NCBI GenBank assembly: GCA_946538835.1
Contig: CAMNGZ010000007.1
Location: forward strand, 1-32,657
DNA: 32,657 bases
Source: an uncultured Clostridium sp.
Lineage (GTDB): Bacteria; Bacillota_I; Bacilli_A; Acholeplasmatales; Anaeroplasmataceae
Direction: 5' to 3'
Shown: in pieces, positions 23,932 to 32,604 of the stretch
How positions within the stretch are numbered: position 1 is the first letter of the stretch
How the letters are laid out: each line of letters opens with the position of its first letter
Made by a program: the position numbers and the translations under genes
Notes under the pieces: model-generated
What the model saw: the letters and a program-made list of their open reading frames with translations, nothing else
Told to the model about the DNA's origin: nothing
The model's database searches: none

Positions 23932-24828
23932 ATGTCAGTAGTTTCAATGAAACAATTATTAGAAGCTGGTGTTCATTTCGGACATGCAACTCGTAGATGG
24001 AACCCTAAGATGGCTAAGTACATCTATACTTCAAGAAATGGTATTTATATCATCGATTTACAAAAGACAGCTAACGCTATCGAAGAAGCATACAAGGCTT
24101 TATTCGAAGCAACTAAGGACGGCGGTAAGGTTTTATTCGTAGGTACTAAGAAGCAAGCTCAAGACGCTGTTAAGGAAGAAGCTGAAAAGTCTGGTCAATA
24201 TTATGTTAATAACCGTTGGCTAGGTGGTACTCTTACTAACTTCAAGACAATTCGTAAGAGAATTAAGAGATTAAATGATTTATATAAGATGGAAGAAGAC
24301 GGAATTTATGAAGCTCTTCCTAAGAAAGAAGTAGCAAAGTTAATTGCTGAACGTCAAAAACTAGAAAAGAACCTTGGTGGTATCAAAGAAATGAAGGAAA
24401 TGCCACAAGCATTATTCATCGTTGATCCTCGTAAGGAACACAACGCTATTCTAGAAGCTAGAAAGTTAAACATTCCTGTATTCGGTATTGTTGACACTAA
24501 CTGTGATCCAGAAGATGTTGATTACTGCATCCCTGCAAATGATGATGCTATTCGTGCAGTTAAGTTAATCACTGCTACAATGAACAACGCTGTTATCGAA
24601 GCTAACGGTGGTGTTGTTGAAAAGGTTGACGATAGCCAAGACGCTGGATTAAACATCACAGAAGAAATGACTAAGGATACTAACAACAAGAAAGATGGTT
24701 CATTCGGTAACCGTCAAAGAAGACCATTTAACAAAGATGGTAAGAAGCAATTCAACAAAGACGGACAAAAGCCAAGAACTCCAAGAGCTCCAAAGGCTGA
24801 ATCAACTGAAAACAAAGAATCTAAGTAA
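23932..24828 (+). CDS. rpsB: Ribosomal protein S2 with basic C-terminal tail
   Basis: 30S subunit protein, about 298 aa. The core is typical: [62 protein letters not shown] and [29 protein letters not shown]. After about residue 225, where many S2 proteins end, there is a 65-70-residue tail rich in Asn, Lys, Asp, Arg and Pro, with repeats of FNKDG (three times) and PRAPKAES, probably disordered. The start is ATG 23932, because GGAGG (23916-23920) is 11 nt upstream; the in-frame ATG at 23914 overlaps that RBS. It is followed by tsf after 22 nt, in the classic rpsB-tsf operon. Confidence 0.96.
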   Translation: MSVVSMKQLLEAGVHFGHATRRWNPKMAKYIYTSRNGIYIIDLQKTANAIEEAYKALFEATKDGGKVLFVGTKKQAQDAVKEEAEKSGQYYVNNRWLGGTLTNFKTIRKRIKRLNDLYKMEEDGIYEALPKKEVAKLIAERQKLEKNLGGIKEMKEMPQALFIVDPRKEHNAILEARKLNIPVFGIVDTNCDPEDVDYCIPANDDAIRAVKLITATMNNAVIEANGGVVEKVDDSQDAGLNITEEMTKDTNNKKDGSFGNRQRRPFNKDGKKQFNKDGQKPRTPRAPKAESTENKESK

Positions 24829-24850
24829 TAATTAAACGGAGGCAATAATT

Positions 24851-25753
24851 ATGAAGGTTACACCTCAATTAGTAAAAGAATTACGTGATCGTACTCAAGC
24901 TGGTATGATGGACTGTAAGAAAGCTCTTGAAGCAAATGATTGCGATATGGAAAAGGCAATTGTTTGGTTAAGAGAAAAAGGTATGGCTAAGTCTTTAAAG
25001 AAGACAGGTCGTACAGCCGCTGAAGGTCTTTGCAACTTCGTTGTTAAGGGTAATACTGCTCTTACTTATGAAGTTAACTGTGAAACAGACTTCGCTGCTC
25101 AAAACCAAAAGTTCCTTGATCTTGTTGCAAAGATCGGTGACGTTTTAATTGATGCTACTTTCTCAAATGATGAAGAAGCATTAAATGTTGATGTTAACGG
25201 TAAGGCTCTTTCTCAAGTTATTCTTGAAGATTCAGCTGTTATCGGTGAAAAAGTTTCTTTACGTCGTGTTTCAAAGACTGTTAAGACTGATGCTCAAACA
25301 TTCGGTGCTTACAAGCATATGGGTGGTAAGATTGTTTCAGTTGTAGTTCTTGAAAACGGTAATGATGCTGTTGCTAAGGATGTTGCTATGCACATTGCTG
25401 CTAACAACCCAACTTATGTTTCAAGAGAAGACATTTCTGCAGAAGTTGTTGCTCAAGAAACAGAAATCATTAAGACTGAAGCTTTAAACGAAAATGCTAA
25501 GGCTGAAAAACCAAAGCCAGAAAATATCGTTGAGACTAAGATTGTTCCAGGTCGTGTTGATAAGCACTTTAAGGAAATTTGTTTATTAGATCAACCATTC
25601 GTTAAGAATCCTGATGAAACAGTAGCTGTATTCCTATCTCATACTCAATCTAGCGTTAAATCATTCACTAGAATTGAAGTAGGTGAAGGTATTCAAAAAG
25701 AAGTAGTTGACTTCGCTGCTGAAGTTGCTGCTCAAGCTGGTTTATCTAAGTAA
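24851..25753 (+). CDS. tsf: Elongation factor Ts
   Basis: Guanine nucleotide exchange factor for EF-Tu; 300 aa. The N-terminal UBA-like domain VKELRDRTQAGMMDCKKALEANDCDMEKAI is followed by the signature TAAEGLCNFVV and YEVNCETDFAAQN, the part that contacts EF-Tu. Two core subdomains and the C-terminal YEVGEGIQKE-like motif (RIEVGEGIQKEVVDFAAEV) follow. The RBS AACGGAGG precedes the ATG. It is cotranscribed with rpsB and ends at a strong hairpin. Confidence 0.97.
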   Translation: MKVTPQLVKELRDRTQAGMMDCKKALEANDCDMEKAIVWLREKGMAKSLKKTGRTAAEGLCNFVVKGNTALTYEVNCETDFAAQNQKFLDLVAKIGDVLIDATFSNDEEALNVDVNGKALSQVILEDSAVIGEKVSLRRVSKTVKTDAQTFGAYKHMGGKIVSVVVLENGNDAVAKDVAMHIAANNPTYVSREDISAEVVAQETEIIKTEALNENAKAEKPKPENIVETKIVPGRVDKHFKEICLLDQPFVKNPDETVAVFLSHTQSSVKSFTRIEVGEGIQKEVVDFAAEVAAQAGLSK

Positions 25754-25762
25754 AAATCAATT

Positions 25763-25791
25763 GAGAGGCAACTTCTTGCCTCTCTTTTTTT
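25763..25791 (+). terminator. Terminator after tsf
   Basis: A perfect 9-bp stem GAGAGGCAA/TTGCCTCTC (25763-25771 with 25776-25784), a CTTC loop and seven T. pyrH starts 30 bp further on and has no clear promoter in between. Confidence 0.93.
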
Positions 25792-25820
25792 GAAAAAACA
25801 GAAAATTGAAGGAGATTACT

Positions 25821-26531
25821 ATGTACAAAAGAGTTTTATTAAAGATGTCAGGTGAAGCCTTAAAGGGTAACCAAAGTGCCGGAATCGATTCAAAAACAGT
25901 ATTAGAACTTGCTAAACAAGTTAAACAAGCACATGATTTAGGTATTGAAATTGGAATCGTTGTTGGTGGTGGAAACTTCTGGAGAGGTAAAACTGGCCAA
26001 GAATTAGGCATGGATCGTGCTCAAGCTGATTATATGGGTATGTTAGCAACTATGATGAATAGTTTAGCTATCCAAGATGGATTAGAATCTGTTGGTGTTT
26101 CAACAAGAGTTTTAAGCGCCTTAAATTTACAACAAGTTGCTGAGCCTTACATCAGAAGAAGAGCAATTCGTCATCTTGAAAAAGGTAGAGTTTGTATTTT
26201 TGCTGGTGGAACAGGATCTCCTTATTTCTCTACAGATACTGCAGCTGCATTGCGTGCTACTGAAATCAATGCAGATGCATTATTAATGGCAAAGAACGGT
26301 ACAGATGGTGTTTATGATAGTGACCCTAGAAAGAATCCTGATGCAAAGTTATTTGACCATATCTCATTTGCAGATGTTTTAGCTAAGAATCTGGTTGTTA
26401 TGGATTCAACAGCTGCAGCACTTTGCAAAGATAATGATGTTAAGATCGTCGTATTCAATATGAACGAAGATGGTAACATTGTAAAGGCAATGAAGGGTGA
26501 CAAAATTGGTACCCTAGTTGATAATAACTAA
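25821..26531 (+). CDS. pyrH: UMP kinase
   Basis: Converts UMP to UDP in pyrimidine nucleotide synthesis; amino-acid-kinase fold, about 236 aa. Key segments are [44 protein letters not shown] and [20 protein letters not shown], then [22 protein letters not shown]. The start is ATG 25821, because GAAGGAGAT is 6-7 nt upstream; the in-frame TTG at 25806 lies before that RBS. It is followed by frr after 21 nt. The pyrH-frr pair is conserved across Bacillota. Confidence 0.97.
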   Translation: MYKRVLLKMSGEALKGNQSAGIDSKTVLELAKQVKQAHDLGIEIGIVVGGGNFWRGKTGQELGMDRAQADYMGMLATMMNSLAIQDGLESVGVSTRVLSALNLQQVAEPYIRRRAIRHLEKGRVCIFAGGTGSPYFSTDTAAALRATEINADALLMAKNGTDGVYDSDPRKNPDAKLFDHISFADVLAKNLVVMDSTAAALCKDNDVKIVVFNMNEDGNIVKAMKGDKIGTLVDNN

Positions 26532-26552
26532 AAAAAGAAAGGAATAAAAATT

Positions 26553-27107
26553 ATGTCAGATTTAGCAGATGAAATCTTATTAGAAGCTGAAGAAAAAATG
26601 ACTAAGGCTATCGCTTCTTGTCAACATGAATTAAATCAAGTTAGAACAGGTAGAGCTAACCCAGCTATTTTAGATTCAATCTATGTAGATTATTATGGTG
26701 CTCCAACTCAACTAAGACAATTATCAAGTGTTACTAGCCCAGAAGCTAACCAACTTTATATTAAGCCTTATGACAAGTCATCATTAAAAGACATTATGGC
26801 TGCAATTCAAGCATCTACACTAGGTATTAATCCTCAAAATGATGGTACTGGTATTCGTCTTGTATTCCCACAAATGACTGAAGACAGACGTAAGCAATTA
26901 GTTAAAGATGTTGCTAAGCTAGGTGAACAAGGTAAGGTTCAAGTTAGAAACGTTAGAAGAGATGCTAATGAAGCAATTAAGAAACTAGAACTTCCTGAAG
27001 ATGAAGAGGCTGGTTACTTAGATGATGTTCAAGCATTAACTGATAAGTACATTGTTAACGTTGATAAAGAAGTAGAAGCTAAGAGCAAAGAATTAATGAC
27101 TATTTAG
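26553..27107 (+). CDS. frr: Ribosome recycling factor
   Basis: Splits the post-termination ribosome together with EF-G; 184 aa, the usual length. The helical domain has the conserved block LNQVRTGRANPAILDSIYVDYYG, then the loop domain with YIKPYDKSSLKDI and GTGIRLVFPQMTEDRRKQLVKDV, and the end VRNVRRDANEAIKK. AGAAAGGA is the RBS. It is cotranscribed with pyrH and ends at its own terminator. Confidence 0.98.
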   Translation: MSDLADEILLEAEEKMTKAIASCQHELNQVRTGRANPAILDSIYVDYYGAPTQLRQLSSVTSPEANQLYIKPYDKSSLKDIMAAIQASTLGINPQNDGTGIRLVFPQMTEDRRKQLVKDVAKLGEQGKVQVRNVRRDANEAIKKLELPEDEEAGYLDDVQALTDKYIVNVDKEVEAKSKELMTI

Positions 27108-27113
27108 TCATAT

Positions 27114-27143
27114 AAAGCATCGCCTTTGGGTGATGCTTTTTTT
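27114..27143 (+). terminator. frr terminator
   Basis: An 11-bp stem with one G-U pair (27114-27124 with 27129-27139), loop TTTG and a T run. Confidence 0.92.
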
Positions 27144-27167
27144 CTTTTAATTAGGCATAAAGTATTG

Positions 27168-27191
27168 TATAATTTAGATAAGAAATGAGGT
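27168..27191 (+). promoter_or_regulatory. -10 box and RBS of uppS
   Basis: TATAAT at 27168-27173, with a weak -35. ATGAGG at about 27184-27189 is the RBS for ATG 27199. Confidence 0.45.
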
Positions 27192-27198
27192 ATATTTT

Positions 27199-27933
27199 AT
27201 GACAGAAGAAGAAATTATCTCGCGTGGAGTCCCTGAGCACGTTGCAATCATACTTGATGGTAACGGCAGATGGGCAAAAAAAAGACTCTTACCTAGAACT
27301 TTTGGACACCGTAAAGGTGCTTTTAATATTCGTACTATTGCACGTTATGCTAACAAGATTGGCATTAAATACTTATCTGTTTTCTGTTTCTCAACAGAAA
27401 ATTGGTCTCGCCCTAATGATGAGGTTTCATATTTAATGAATCATCCGGTTAGATTTATTAAGCGTTATAGAGATGATCTATTGAATTCAAATGTGAAAAT
27501 AACTTTTAGTGGTCGTCGTGATAGATTACCTTCACCATTATTAAATGCTTTACTTGATCTTGAAGAAAATAGTAAGGGACATACTGGTATGGTATTAAAT
27601 CTATGTATTGATTATGGCTCATTTGATGAATTATCTCGTGGTATTAAAGAGATGGTTAAAGAAATTCAAGCTGGTAAAATGAGTGTTGAGGATATTAATC
27701 AACAAACTATTTTATCTCATCTTGACACAAGAAATTTTCCACCAGTTGATTTATTAATCAGAACAAGTGGAGAAATTCGTATTTCTAATTTCTTAATGCT
27801 ACAAATTGCTTACGCTGAACTTTATTTTACAGACACATTATGGCCTGATTTTAGTGAACGTGATTTGTTAAAAGCTATTGAAAATTTTCAATCTAGAAAT
27901 AGAAGATTTGGTGGCTTGAAGGAGAGTAAATAA
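27199..27933 (+). CDS. uppS: Undecaprenyl diphosphate synthase
   Basis: Builds the C55 lipid carrier used for peptidoglycan and other envelope polymers, by cis-condensation of isopentenyl diphosphate; 244 aa. The substrate motif is IILDGNGRWAKKR (Asp20). STENWSRPNDEV and DLLIRTSGEIRISNFLMLQIAYAELYF are the further family blocks. The presence of this gene with cdsA and dxr means the cell makes its own isoprenoids and envelope lipids. This argues against a wall-less, parasitic Mollicute. Its stop overlaps the cdsA start (TAATG). Confidence 0.97.
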   Translation: MTEEEIISRGVPEHVAIILDGNGRWAKKRLLPRTFGHRKGAFNIRTIARYANKIGIKYLSVFCFSTENWSRPNDEVSYLMNHPVRFIKRYRDDLLNSNVKITFSGRRDRLPSPLLNALLDLEENSKGHTGMVLNLCIDYGSFDELSRGIKEMVKEIQAGKMSVEDINQQTILSHLDTRNFPPVDLLIRTSGEIRISNFLMLQIAYAELYFTDTLWPDFSERDLLKAIENFQSRNRRFGGLKESK

Positions 27934-28934
27934 TGAAAAAGAGAATTATTACTGCGATTTTCATGCTTGCGATATTTGTACCAGTGGTAGTTTTGCCTGA
28001 AATGTTCCAAATATTTCAAATTATCATGGCATTATTATCACTACTTGCAAGTAATGAATTGATCCATATGTATGAAAAAAAGAAAAAATTTCCAGGAATT
28101 TCCAAATATATCATTATGTTATGTGCACTATTGATATATCTTGCAGCAAGTGCTGAGTGGCAATCATTAGCTGATGACTGGGTATTACAATCTAGTGAAA
28201 TAGATATGAATAAGTTGACTGTCTCTTATGACTTATTATCTATTTTAAATATTAATATTCGTTTCTTACCAATGATGATATTGTGTTCAATACTTATTTT
28301 CTCTATGCTTGTTGTGTATAGAGATTTTGATGGAACTGATGTTGGTAAGGCATTAACAATTATTATTTATTCTGGTGTTGGATTTGCTGGAATGACTATT
28401 TTGAGATCTATTGGTTTAAGATTCATAATGTATATGTTCTTGATCACTTCACTAACTGATGTGTTTGCATATTTCTGTGGTGTTGCGTTTGGAAAACATA
28501 AGATGTGCCCTCATATATCTCCACATAAAACATGGGAAGGATCTATTGGGGGTACAACTGTTGCTACACTTGTTGCAACATTGTATGGTTATTTTTATGG
28601 TGCAATGTTTGGAAACCCACCATTTGGACCAAAAGATGCGACAACTATTTTAAATGACGCTCCATTCTTAACAAGTGCCTTTGTTAGTAAAATGAATGAA
28701 TTAGAAAAATTCTTCTGCATTTTTGCGTTAACATTGCTTGCATCTATTGTTTCTCAACTTGGTGATTTAGTTGCGTCAAAATTAAAGAGAACATATGATA
28801 TTAAAGACTATGGTGATATATTCCCTGGACATGGTGGAGTTCTTGATAGATTTGATAGTGCTATTTTCTCATCAATGTTCTTGGTTACTGTATTTACTAT
28901 GTTAATCAGTATTTCATATCGTTTTGCAGGTTAA
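27933..28934 (+). CDS. cdsA: Phosphatidate cytidylyltransferase
   Basis: Makes CDP-diacylglycerol from phosphatidate and CTP, the branch point to all phospholipids; integral membrane protein, 333 aa with about eight hydrophobic segments. The family signature is complete near the end: SQLGDLVASKLKRTYDIKDYGDIFPGHGGVLDRFDS. It is somewhat longer than usual (about 270-290). The extra length is in the loops at about residues 70-100, with WQSLADDWVLQSSEIDMNK, and near residue 225, with the NPPFGPKDATT stretch. Translation is coupled to uppS by the TAATG overlap; dxr follows after 9 nt. Confidence 0.96.
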   Translation: MKKRIITAIFMLAIFVPVVVLPEMFQIFQIIMALLSLLASNELIHMYEKKKKFPGISKYIIMLCALLIYLAASAEWQSLADDWVLQSSEIDMNKLTVSYDLLSILNINIRFLPMMILCSILIFSMLVVYRDFDGTDVGKALTIIIYSGVGFAGMTILRSIGLRFIMYMFLITSLTDVFAYFCGVAFGKHKMCPHISPHKTWEGSIGGTTVATLVATLYGYFYGAMFGNPPFGPKDATTILNDAPFLTSAFVSKMNELEKFFCIFALTLLASIVSQLGDLVASKLKRTYDIKDYGDIFPGHGGVLDRFDSAIFSSMFLVTVFTMLISISYRFAG

Positions 28935-28943
28935 GGAATAAAC

Positions 28944-30089
28944 ATGAAAAAAGTATATTTGTTAGGATCTTGTGGTTCAATTGGAACACAATCCATTGAT
29001 ATTTTATTAAAGCATAAAGATGAATTTGATATTGAAGCAATCTCTGTTGGTCATGATTTAGAACTTGCTAAAAAGGTTATAGATTTGACCAACCCTAAGG
29101 TTGTTTGCTTTAGAAAAGAAGAAGATATTCTTTCTTTTAAAGATTATACATTTGAAAAAGTATATGGAGATGAAGGATTGTTATATATTTCTTCTTTGCA
29201 TAGAAGTGATGATGAATTATTCATTAATGCACTTGTAGGTAGTGCTGGTTTAAAGCCAACTGTTTATGCAATTAAAGCTCATAAGGATATTGCTCTTGCA
29301 AATAAAGAAACTCTAGTCATGGCTGGTGACATTATCAATGATTTAATCAAAGAATATAAAGTTCATTTATATCCTATTGATAGTGAACATAGTGCCATTT
29401 GGCAATGCATCCAAGGTGAAGAACATAATGAAATCTTAAATCTTATCATCACTGCTAGTGGTGGATCTTTTAGAGATAAAACTAGAGAAGAGTTAGAAAA
29501 TGTTACAAGAGATGATGCTTTAAAGCATCCAAATTGGCACATGGGTGAAAAGATTACTATTGATTCGGCTACAATGATGAATAAAGGATTTGAAGTTATG
29601 GAAGCTCATCATTTATTCCATATTGATTATGATCATATTAAAACTATTATGCATAGAGAATCAGTTGTGCATTCCTTAGTTGAATTTAAAGATCATATGA
29701 TTAAGGCTGAACTTGGTGTTGCTGATATGAGAGGACCTATTTCATATGCTCTTTTATATCCACATCATGAAGATTTTGCTGGAGAATCTTTAGATTTAGC
29801 AAAACTTTCAACTATGCATTTTGAAGAATTAAGTCAAAAAAGATTCCCATGCTTAGCTTATGCGTATGAAACTGGTAAAAAAGGTGGAGTCTATCCGGCT
29901 GTTTTAAATGCAGCTAATGAGGCTGGTGTAAGATTATTTTTAGCAAGAAAAATTAAGTTTTTAGATATTGAGAAGATTATTAAGGATTATATAAGCAGAA
30001 ATTATAATGTTGAAGCTACAATTGACAATATTCTAGCTTTAGACAAGGAAATTCAAAATGAGATATATAGTCTTTATGGAGGAAAGTAA
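28944..30089 (+). CDS. dxr: 1-deoxy-D-xylulose 5-phosphate reductoisomerase
   Basis: First committed step of the MEP isoprenoid pathway, NADPH dependent; 381 aa. The NADPH motif is LLGSCGSIGTQSIDIL, with Cys where most members have Thr. NKETLVMAG, the metal-binding DSEHSAIWQC, SGGSFRD and HPNWHMGEKITIDSATMMNKGFE are intact. The C-terminal helical domain is present. It is coupled to rseP by a TAATG overlap. Isopentenyl diphosphate made by this pathway is the substrate of UppS, two genes upstream. Confidence 0.97.
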   Translation: MKKVYLLGSCGSIGTQSIDILLKHKDEFDIEAISVGHDLELAKKVIDLTNPKVVCFRKEEDILSFKDYTFEKVYGDEGLLYISSLHRSDDELFINALVGSAGLKPTVYAIKAHKDIALANKETLVMAGDIINDLIKEYKVHLYPIDSEHSAIWQCIQGEEHNEILNLIITASGGSFRDKTREELENVTRDDALKHPNWHMGEKITIDSATMMNKGFEVMEAHHLFHIDYDHIKTIMHRESVVHSLVEFKDHMIKAELGVADMRGPISYALLYPHHEDFAGESLDLAKLSTMHFEELSQKRFPCLAYAYETGKKGGVYPAVLNAANEAGVRLFLARKIKFLDIEKIIKDYISRNYNVEATIDNILALDKEIQNEIYSLYGGK

Positions 30090-31777
30090 TGGTAGTAGTA
30101 TCACTGATAGCATTTATTTTTGTAATTGGTATTATTATATTGGTTCATGAAGCTGGACATTTTTTTACTGCTAGAAAAGCTGGAATTAAATGTAATGAAT
30201 TCTCCATTGGTATGGGTCCTGTAATCAAGCAATGGAAGAGTAAAGAAACAACCATCTCTTTACGTTGGATTCCACTTGGTGGTTATGTCTCAATGGTAGA
30301 TGGAAATGAATCAGATTTATATATTGAATTAAATAAAGAACTAGGGTTGAACCTTGAAAGTGGTTGTGTATCTGAAATTGTATGTGATTCTAATATGGAT
30401 GCTGATGTCAAAGGTATAGTAAAACGTGTATCGCTTAAAGGATTACATGATGAACCTCTTGAAATTGATTTAGAAATAGATGGTCAAACTAAGACATATC
30501 CTGTGTTAGATAATGCAAAATATGTATTAGATAAATCAACTAAGATAGAATTAACTCCATACAAAGAATCATTTGATTCTAAAAAGATATGGCAAAGATT
30601 GTTAGTTTTAGCTGCAGGTGCAGTTATGAACTTTATTTTAGGACTTATCATTTGTATTATTGCATCATTCTCGCAAGGTACAGCAAATATTAACTCTAGT
30701 GTTATGGGTAGTGTTGATGCTGAAATGGCTCTTGGTAAACAAGGAGTATCTGCAGGAGATGAAATTAAGTCTGTTAATTTTGGCAATGGCGAAATTAAGA
30801 TTAATACTTGGTCAGATTTTTCTAATATTGTGTCAGCTAATTATGCTAAAGAATACAAAACAATGACTATGACTTATGTTCACAATGGTGAAACTAAGAC
30901 AACAGATTCAATGAATCCATATGTGTATATTATTAAAGCTGGTTTAACTAATGGTAATGCTGATAACTATACTAACACATCTGGCAAAAATGGTGTTGTC
31001 GTTGGTGAAGTTGATACTCAATATGGCGATAATTTTTCATCAGGTGATGTAATTACTGCTATTGAAGTAAGTGTTCATGAAAATGGCAAGTGGTTAGATT
31101 ATGTTAAGTATGATGTAAAATCATGGACAGATATTTTAAAGGCTACTCTTGGTACTAACTATGATGGTAAAGATATTAGTACGGCTATTGATAATGAAAA
31201 AATTAAAATTCATTTCTTAGATAGAGTTGAAAATGATGGTGTTGTAACTTATAGTGATCCTATGGTTACAAATGAATATAATGCATATTCTAACGAAGTT
31301 TTAAGTGCACAAGGTTATTTACCTGCTAGATTTATATTTGGTTGCTCAGCATCCATTTATAGAGAGTTTGGACCTTGTATGTCTCAAGCATTTGCAAAAT
31401 TTAGTTCTTACTTCAGCCAAATCGTTAGAACTCTTAAAGCTTTATTATTTCCAAGCAATGGTGTAAGAAGCATAGGTGCTAAAAACTTGTCTAGTGTTGT
31501 TGGTATCTATGATATGGTTAATCAATATTTAATGTTAGGTCCTGCCACATTCTTATTCTTTGTGGCAATGTTATCTATAAATATTGGTATTATGAACTTA
31601 TTACCAATTCCAGCTTTAGATGGTGGTAGAATAATATTTGTGTTATATGAGTTATTGACAGGTAGAAAGCCTAATAAGAAATTTGAAACTATTTTGAATT
31701 TCATATTCTATATTTTGTTATTAATCTTGTTTATATATGTAACTTATAATGATGTCTTACGTTTAGCACGTAAGTAA
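30089..31777 (+). CDS. rseP: RIP metalloprotease RseP/RasP with tandem PDZ-like region
   Basis: Site-2 intramembrane protease that cleaves membrane-bound anti-sigma factors and signal peptide remnants. 562 aa; Bacillus RasP has about 420. The zinc site is HEAGH (residues 20-24) in the first membrane segment. The second metal ligand motif is NLLPIPALDGGR (about 502-513). The region around residues 60-170, before IWQRLLVLAAGAVMNFILG, resembles the RasP insert. The extra length lies outside the membrane between about residues 195 and 440. It contains two stretches of PDZ type, GVSAGDEIKSV and NFSSGDVITAI, each followed by a Trp-Ser/Thr-Asp turn, so two PDZ-like domains are likely. It is the last gene of uppS-cdsA-dxr-rseP. 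Confidence 0.95.
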   Translation: MVVVSLIAFIFVIGIIILVHEAGHFFTARKAGIKCNEFSIGMGPVIKQWKSKETTISLRWIPLGGYVSMVDGNESDLYIELNKELGLNLESGCVSEIVCDSNMDADVKGIVKRVSLKGLHDEPLEIDLEIDGQTKTYPVLDNAKYVLDKSTKIELTPYKESFDSKKIWQRLLVLAAGAVMNFILGLIICIIASFSQGTANINSSVMGSVDAEMALGKQGVSAGDEIKSVNFGNGEIKINTWSDFSNIVSANYAKEYKTMTMTYVHNGETKTTDSMNPYVYIIKAGLTNGNADNYTNTSGKNGVVVGEVDTQYGDNFSSGDVITAIEVSVHENGKWLDYVKYDVKSWTDILKATLGTNYDGKDISTAIDNEKIKIHFLDRVENDGVVTYSDPMVTNEYNAYSNEVLSAQGYLPARFIFGCSASIYREFGPCMSQAFAKFSSYFSQIVRTLKALLFPSNGVRSIGAKNLSSVVGIYDMVNQYLMLGPATFLFFVAMLSINIGIMNLLPIPALDGGRIIFVLYELLTGRKPNKKFETILNFIFYILLLILFIYVTYNDVLRLARK

Positions 31778-31783
31778 ATATAT

Positions 31784-31812
31784 GGTGCCTTTGAACTGGC
31801 ACCTTTTATTTT
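31784..31812 (+). terminator. Terminator after rseP
   Basis: A 6-bp GC-rich stem GGTGCC/GGCACC (31784-31789 with 31798-31803), a loop of eight and a T-rich tail. Confidence 0.75.
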
Positions 31813-31824
31813 GAACTCAGAATA

Positions 31825-31847
31825 TGATATAATGGAGCAAGAAAGGA
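31825..31847 (+). promoter_or_regulatory. Extended -10 and RBS of the deaminase gene
   Basis: TGATATAAT (31825-31833) is an extended -10. AAAGGA (31842-31847) is the RBS; it lies 6 nt before TTG 31854 and 15 nt before ATG 31863, which favours the TTG. Confidence 0.5.
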
Positions 31848-31853
31848 TGGTAT

Positions 31854-32318
31854 TTGAATATTATGAATAAATATATGTTTCTTGCGATAGAAGAAGCCAC
31901 TAATGGTATTGAAGCAGGAGATGGAGGTCCTTTTGGTTGCGTAATAGTTAAGAATGATGAAATTGTAGGTAGAGGTCACAATAGAGTCGTTCTTAAAAAA
32001 GATCCAACTTGTCATGGAGAAATGGAAGCTATTAGAGATGCTTGTAAAAAACTTGGTACATTTGATTTGTCTGGTTGTACTTTATATACTACTGGTGAAC
32101 CATGTCCAATGTGCTTTGGAGCTATTCTATGGGCTAACATTGAAAAGGTTTATTATGGTTGCAATGTAGTTGACACTGATAAGATTGGATTTAGGGATGA
32201 TATTTTCTATCACATGACTGCAGAAAAGAAAGCAATCTTCCAAACTGAGTTAGATAGAGAAGAATGCTTAAAACTTTATGAGAAGTATATGGCAATAGAA
32301 AATAAAACAAATTACTAA
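31854..32318 (+). CDS. Cytidine/guanine deaminase family protein (GuaD-like)
   Basis: 154-aa zinc-dependent deaminase. The zinc ligands are His54 (CHGE, with proton-shuttling Glu56) and Cys84/Cys87 (GEPCPMC). GGPFGCVIVKNDEIVGRGHN and the ends IGFRDDIFYHM and FQTELDREECL resemble Bacillus guanine deaminase more than the tRNA adenosine deaminase TadA; the latter would normally have CHAEI and a different C-terminal helix. It probably deaminates guanine to xanthine, but the substrate is inferred. In the usual HAE motif, Ala is Gly here. The start is either TTG 31854 (better RBS spacing) or ATG 31863 (151 aa). It is monocistronic. Confidence 0.88.
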   Translation: MNIMNKYMFLAIEEATNGIEAGDGGPFGCVIVKNDEIVGRGHNRVVLKKDPTCHGEMEAIRDACKKLGTFDLSGCTLYTTGEPCPMCFGAILWANIEKVYYGCNVVDTDKIGFRDDIFYHMTAEKKAIFQTELDREECLKLYEKYMAIENKTNY

Positions 32319-32347
32319 TTTTAGAGAAAGAAAATGAAATTAAATGT

Positions 32348-32380
32348 AGAACTTTGGCGGACATCCAAGGTTCTTTTTTT
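32348..32380 (+). terminator. Terminator after the deaminase gene
   Basis: A 10-bp stem with one G-U pair (32348-32357 with 32365-32374), a 7-nt loop and seven T. Confidence 0.92.
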
Positions 32381-32438
32381 AATAAATTTTATAAAACGAA
32401 AAAAGCTTTAGAAAAAGCAAAAAAATAACATTTTACTG

Positions 32439-32467
32439 TTGACTTAAAAGTCTAAAAAGAGTATAAC
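32439..32467 (+). promoter_or_regulatory. rRNA operon promoter P1
   Basis: TTGACT (32439-32444), a 17-bp spacer and TATAAC (32462-32467), in a very A-rich context that could act as an UP element. Its 14 bases 32453-32466 are repeated exactly in P2. Confidence 0.8.
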
Positions 32468-32541
32468 TATTACCGGTTACTTATTTAGTAACTATTCAAT
32501 AAAAACCGCTTAGCAAAAAGAAAAAATGATTAAAATTCTTC

Positions 32542-32571
32542 TTGACATTAAAGTGGTAAAAAGAGTATAAT
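32542..32571 (+). promoter_or_regulatory. rRNA operon promoter P2
   Basis: TTGACA (32542-32547), an 18-bp spacer and TATAAT (32566-32571), 104 bp downstream of P1. Confidence 0.88.
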
Positions 32572-32604
32572 AGATTCGCACTAGAAAATAAGTTCTAATG
32601 CAAT

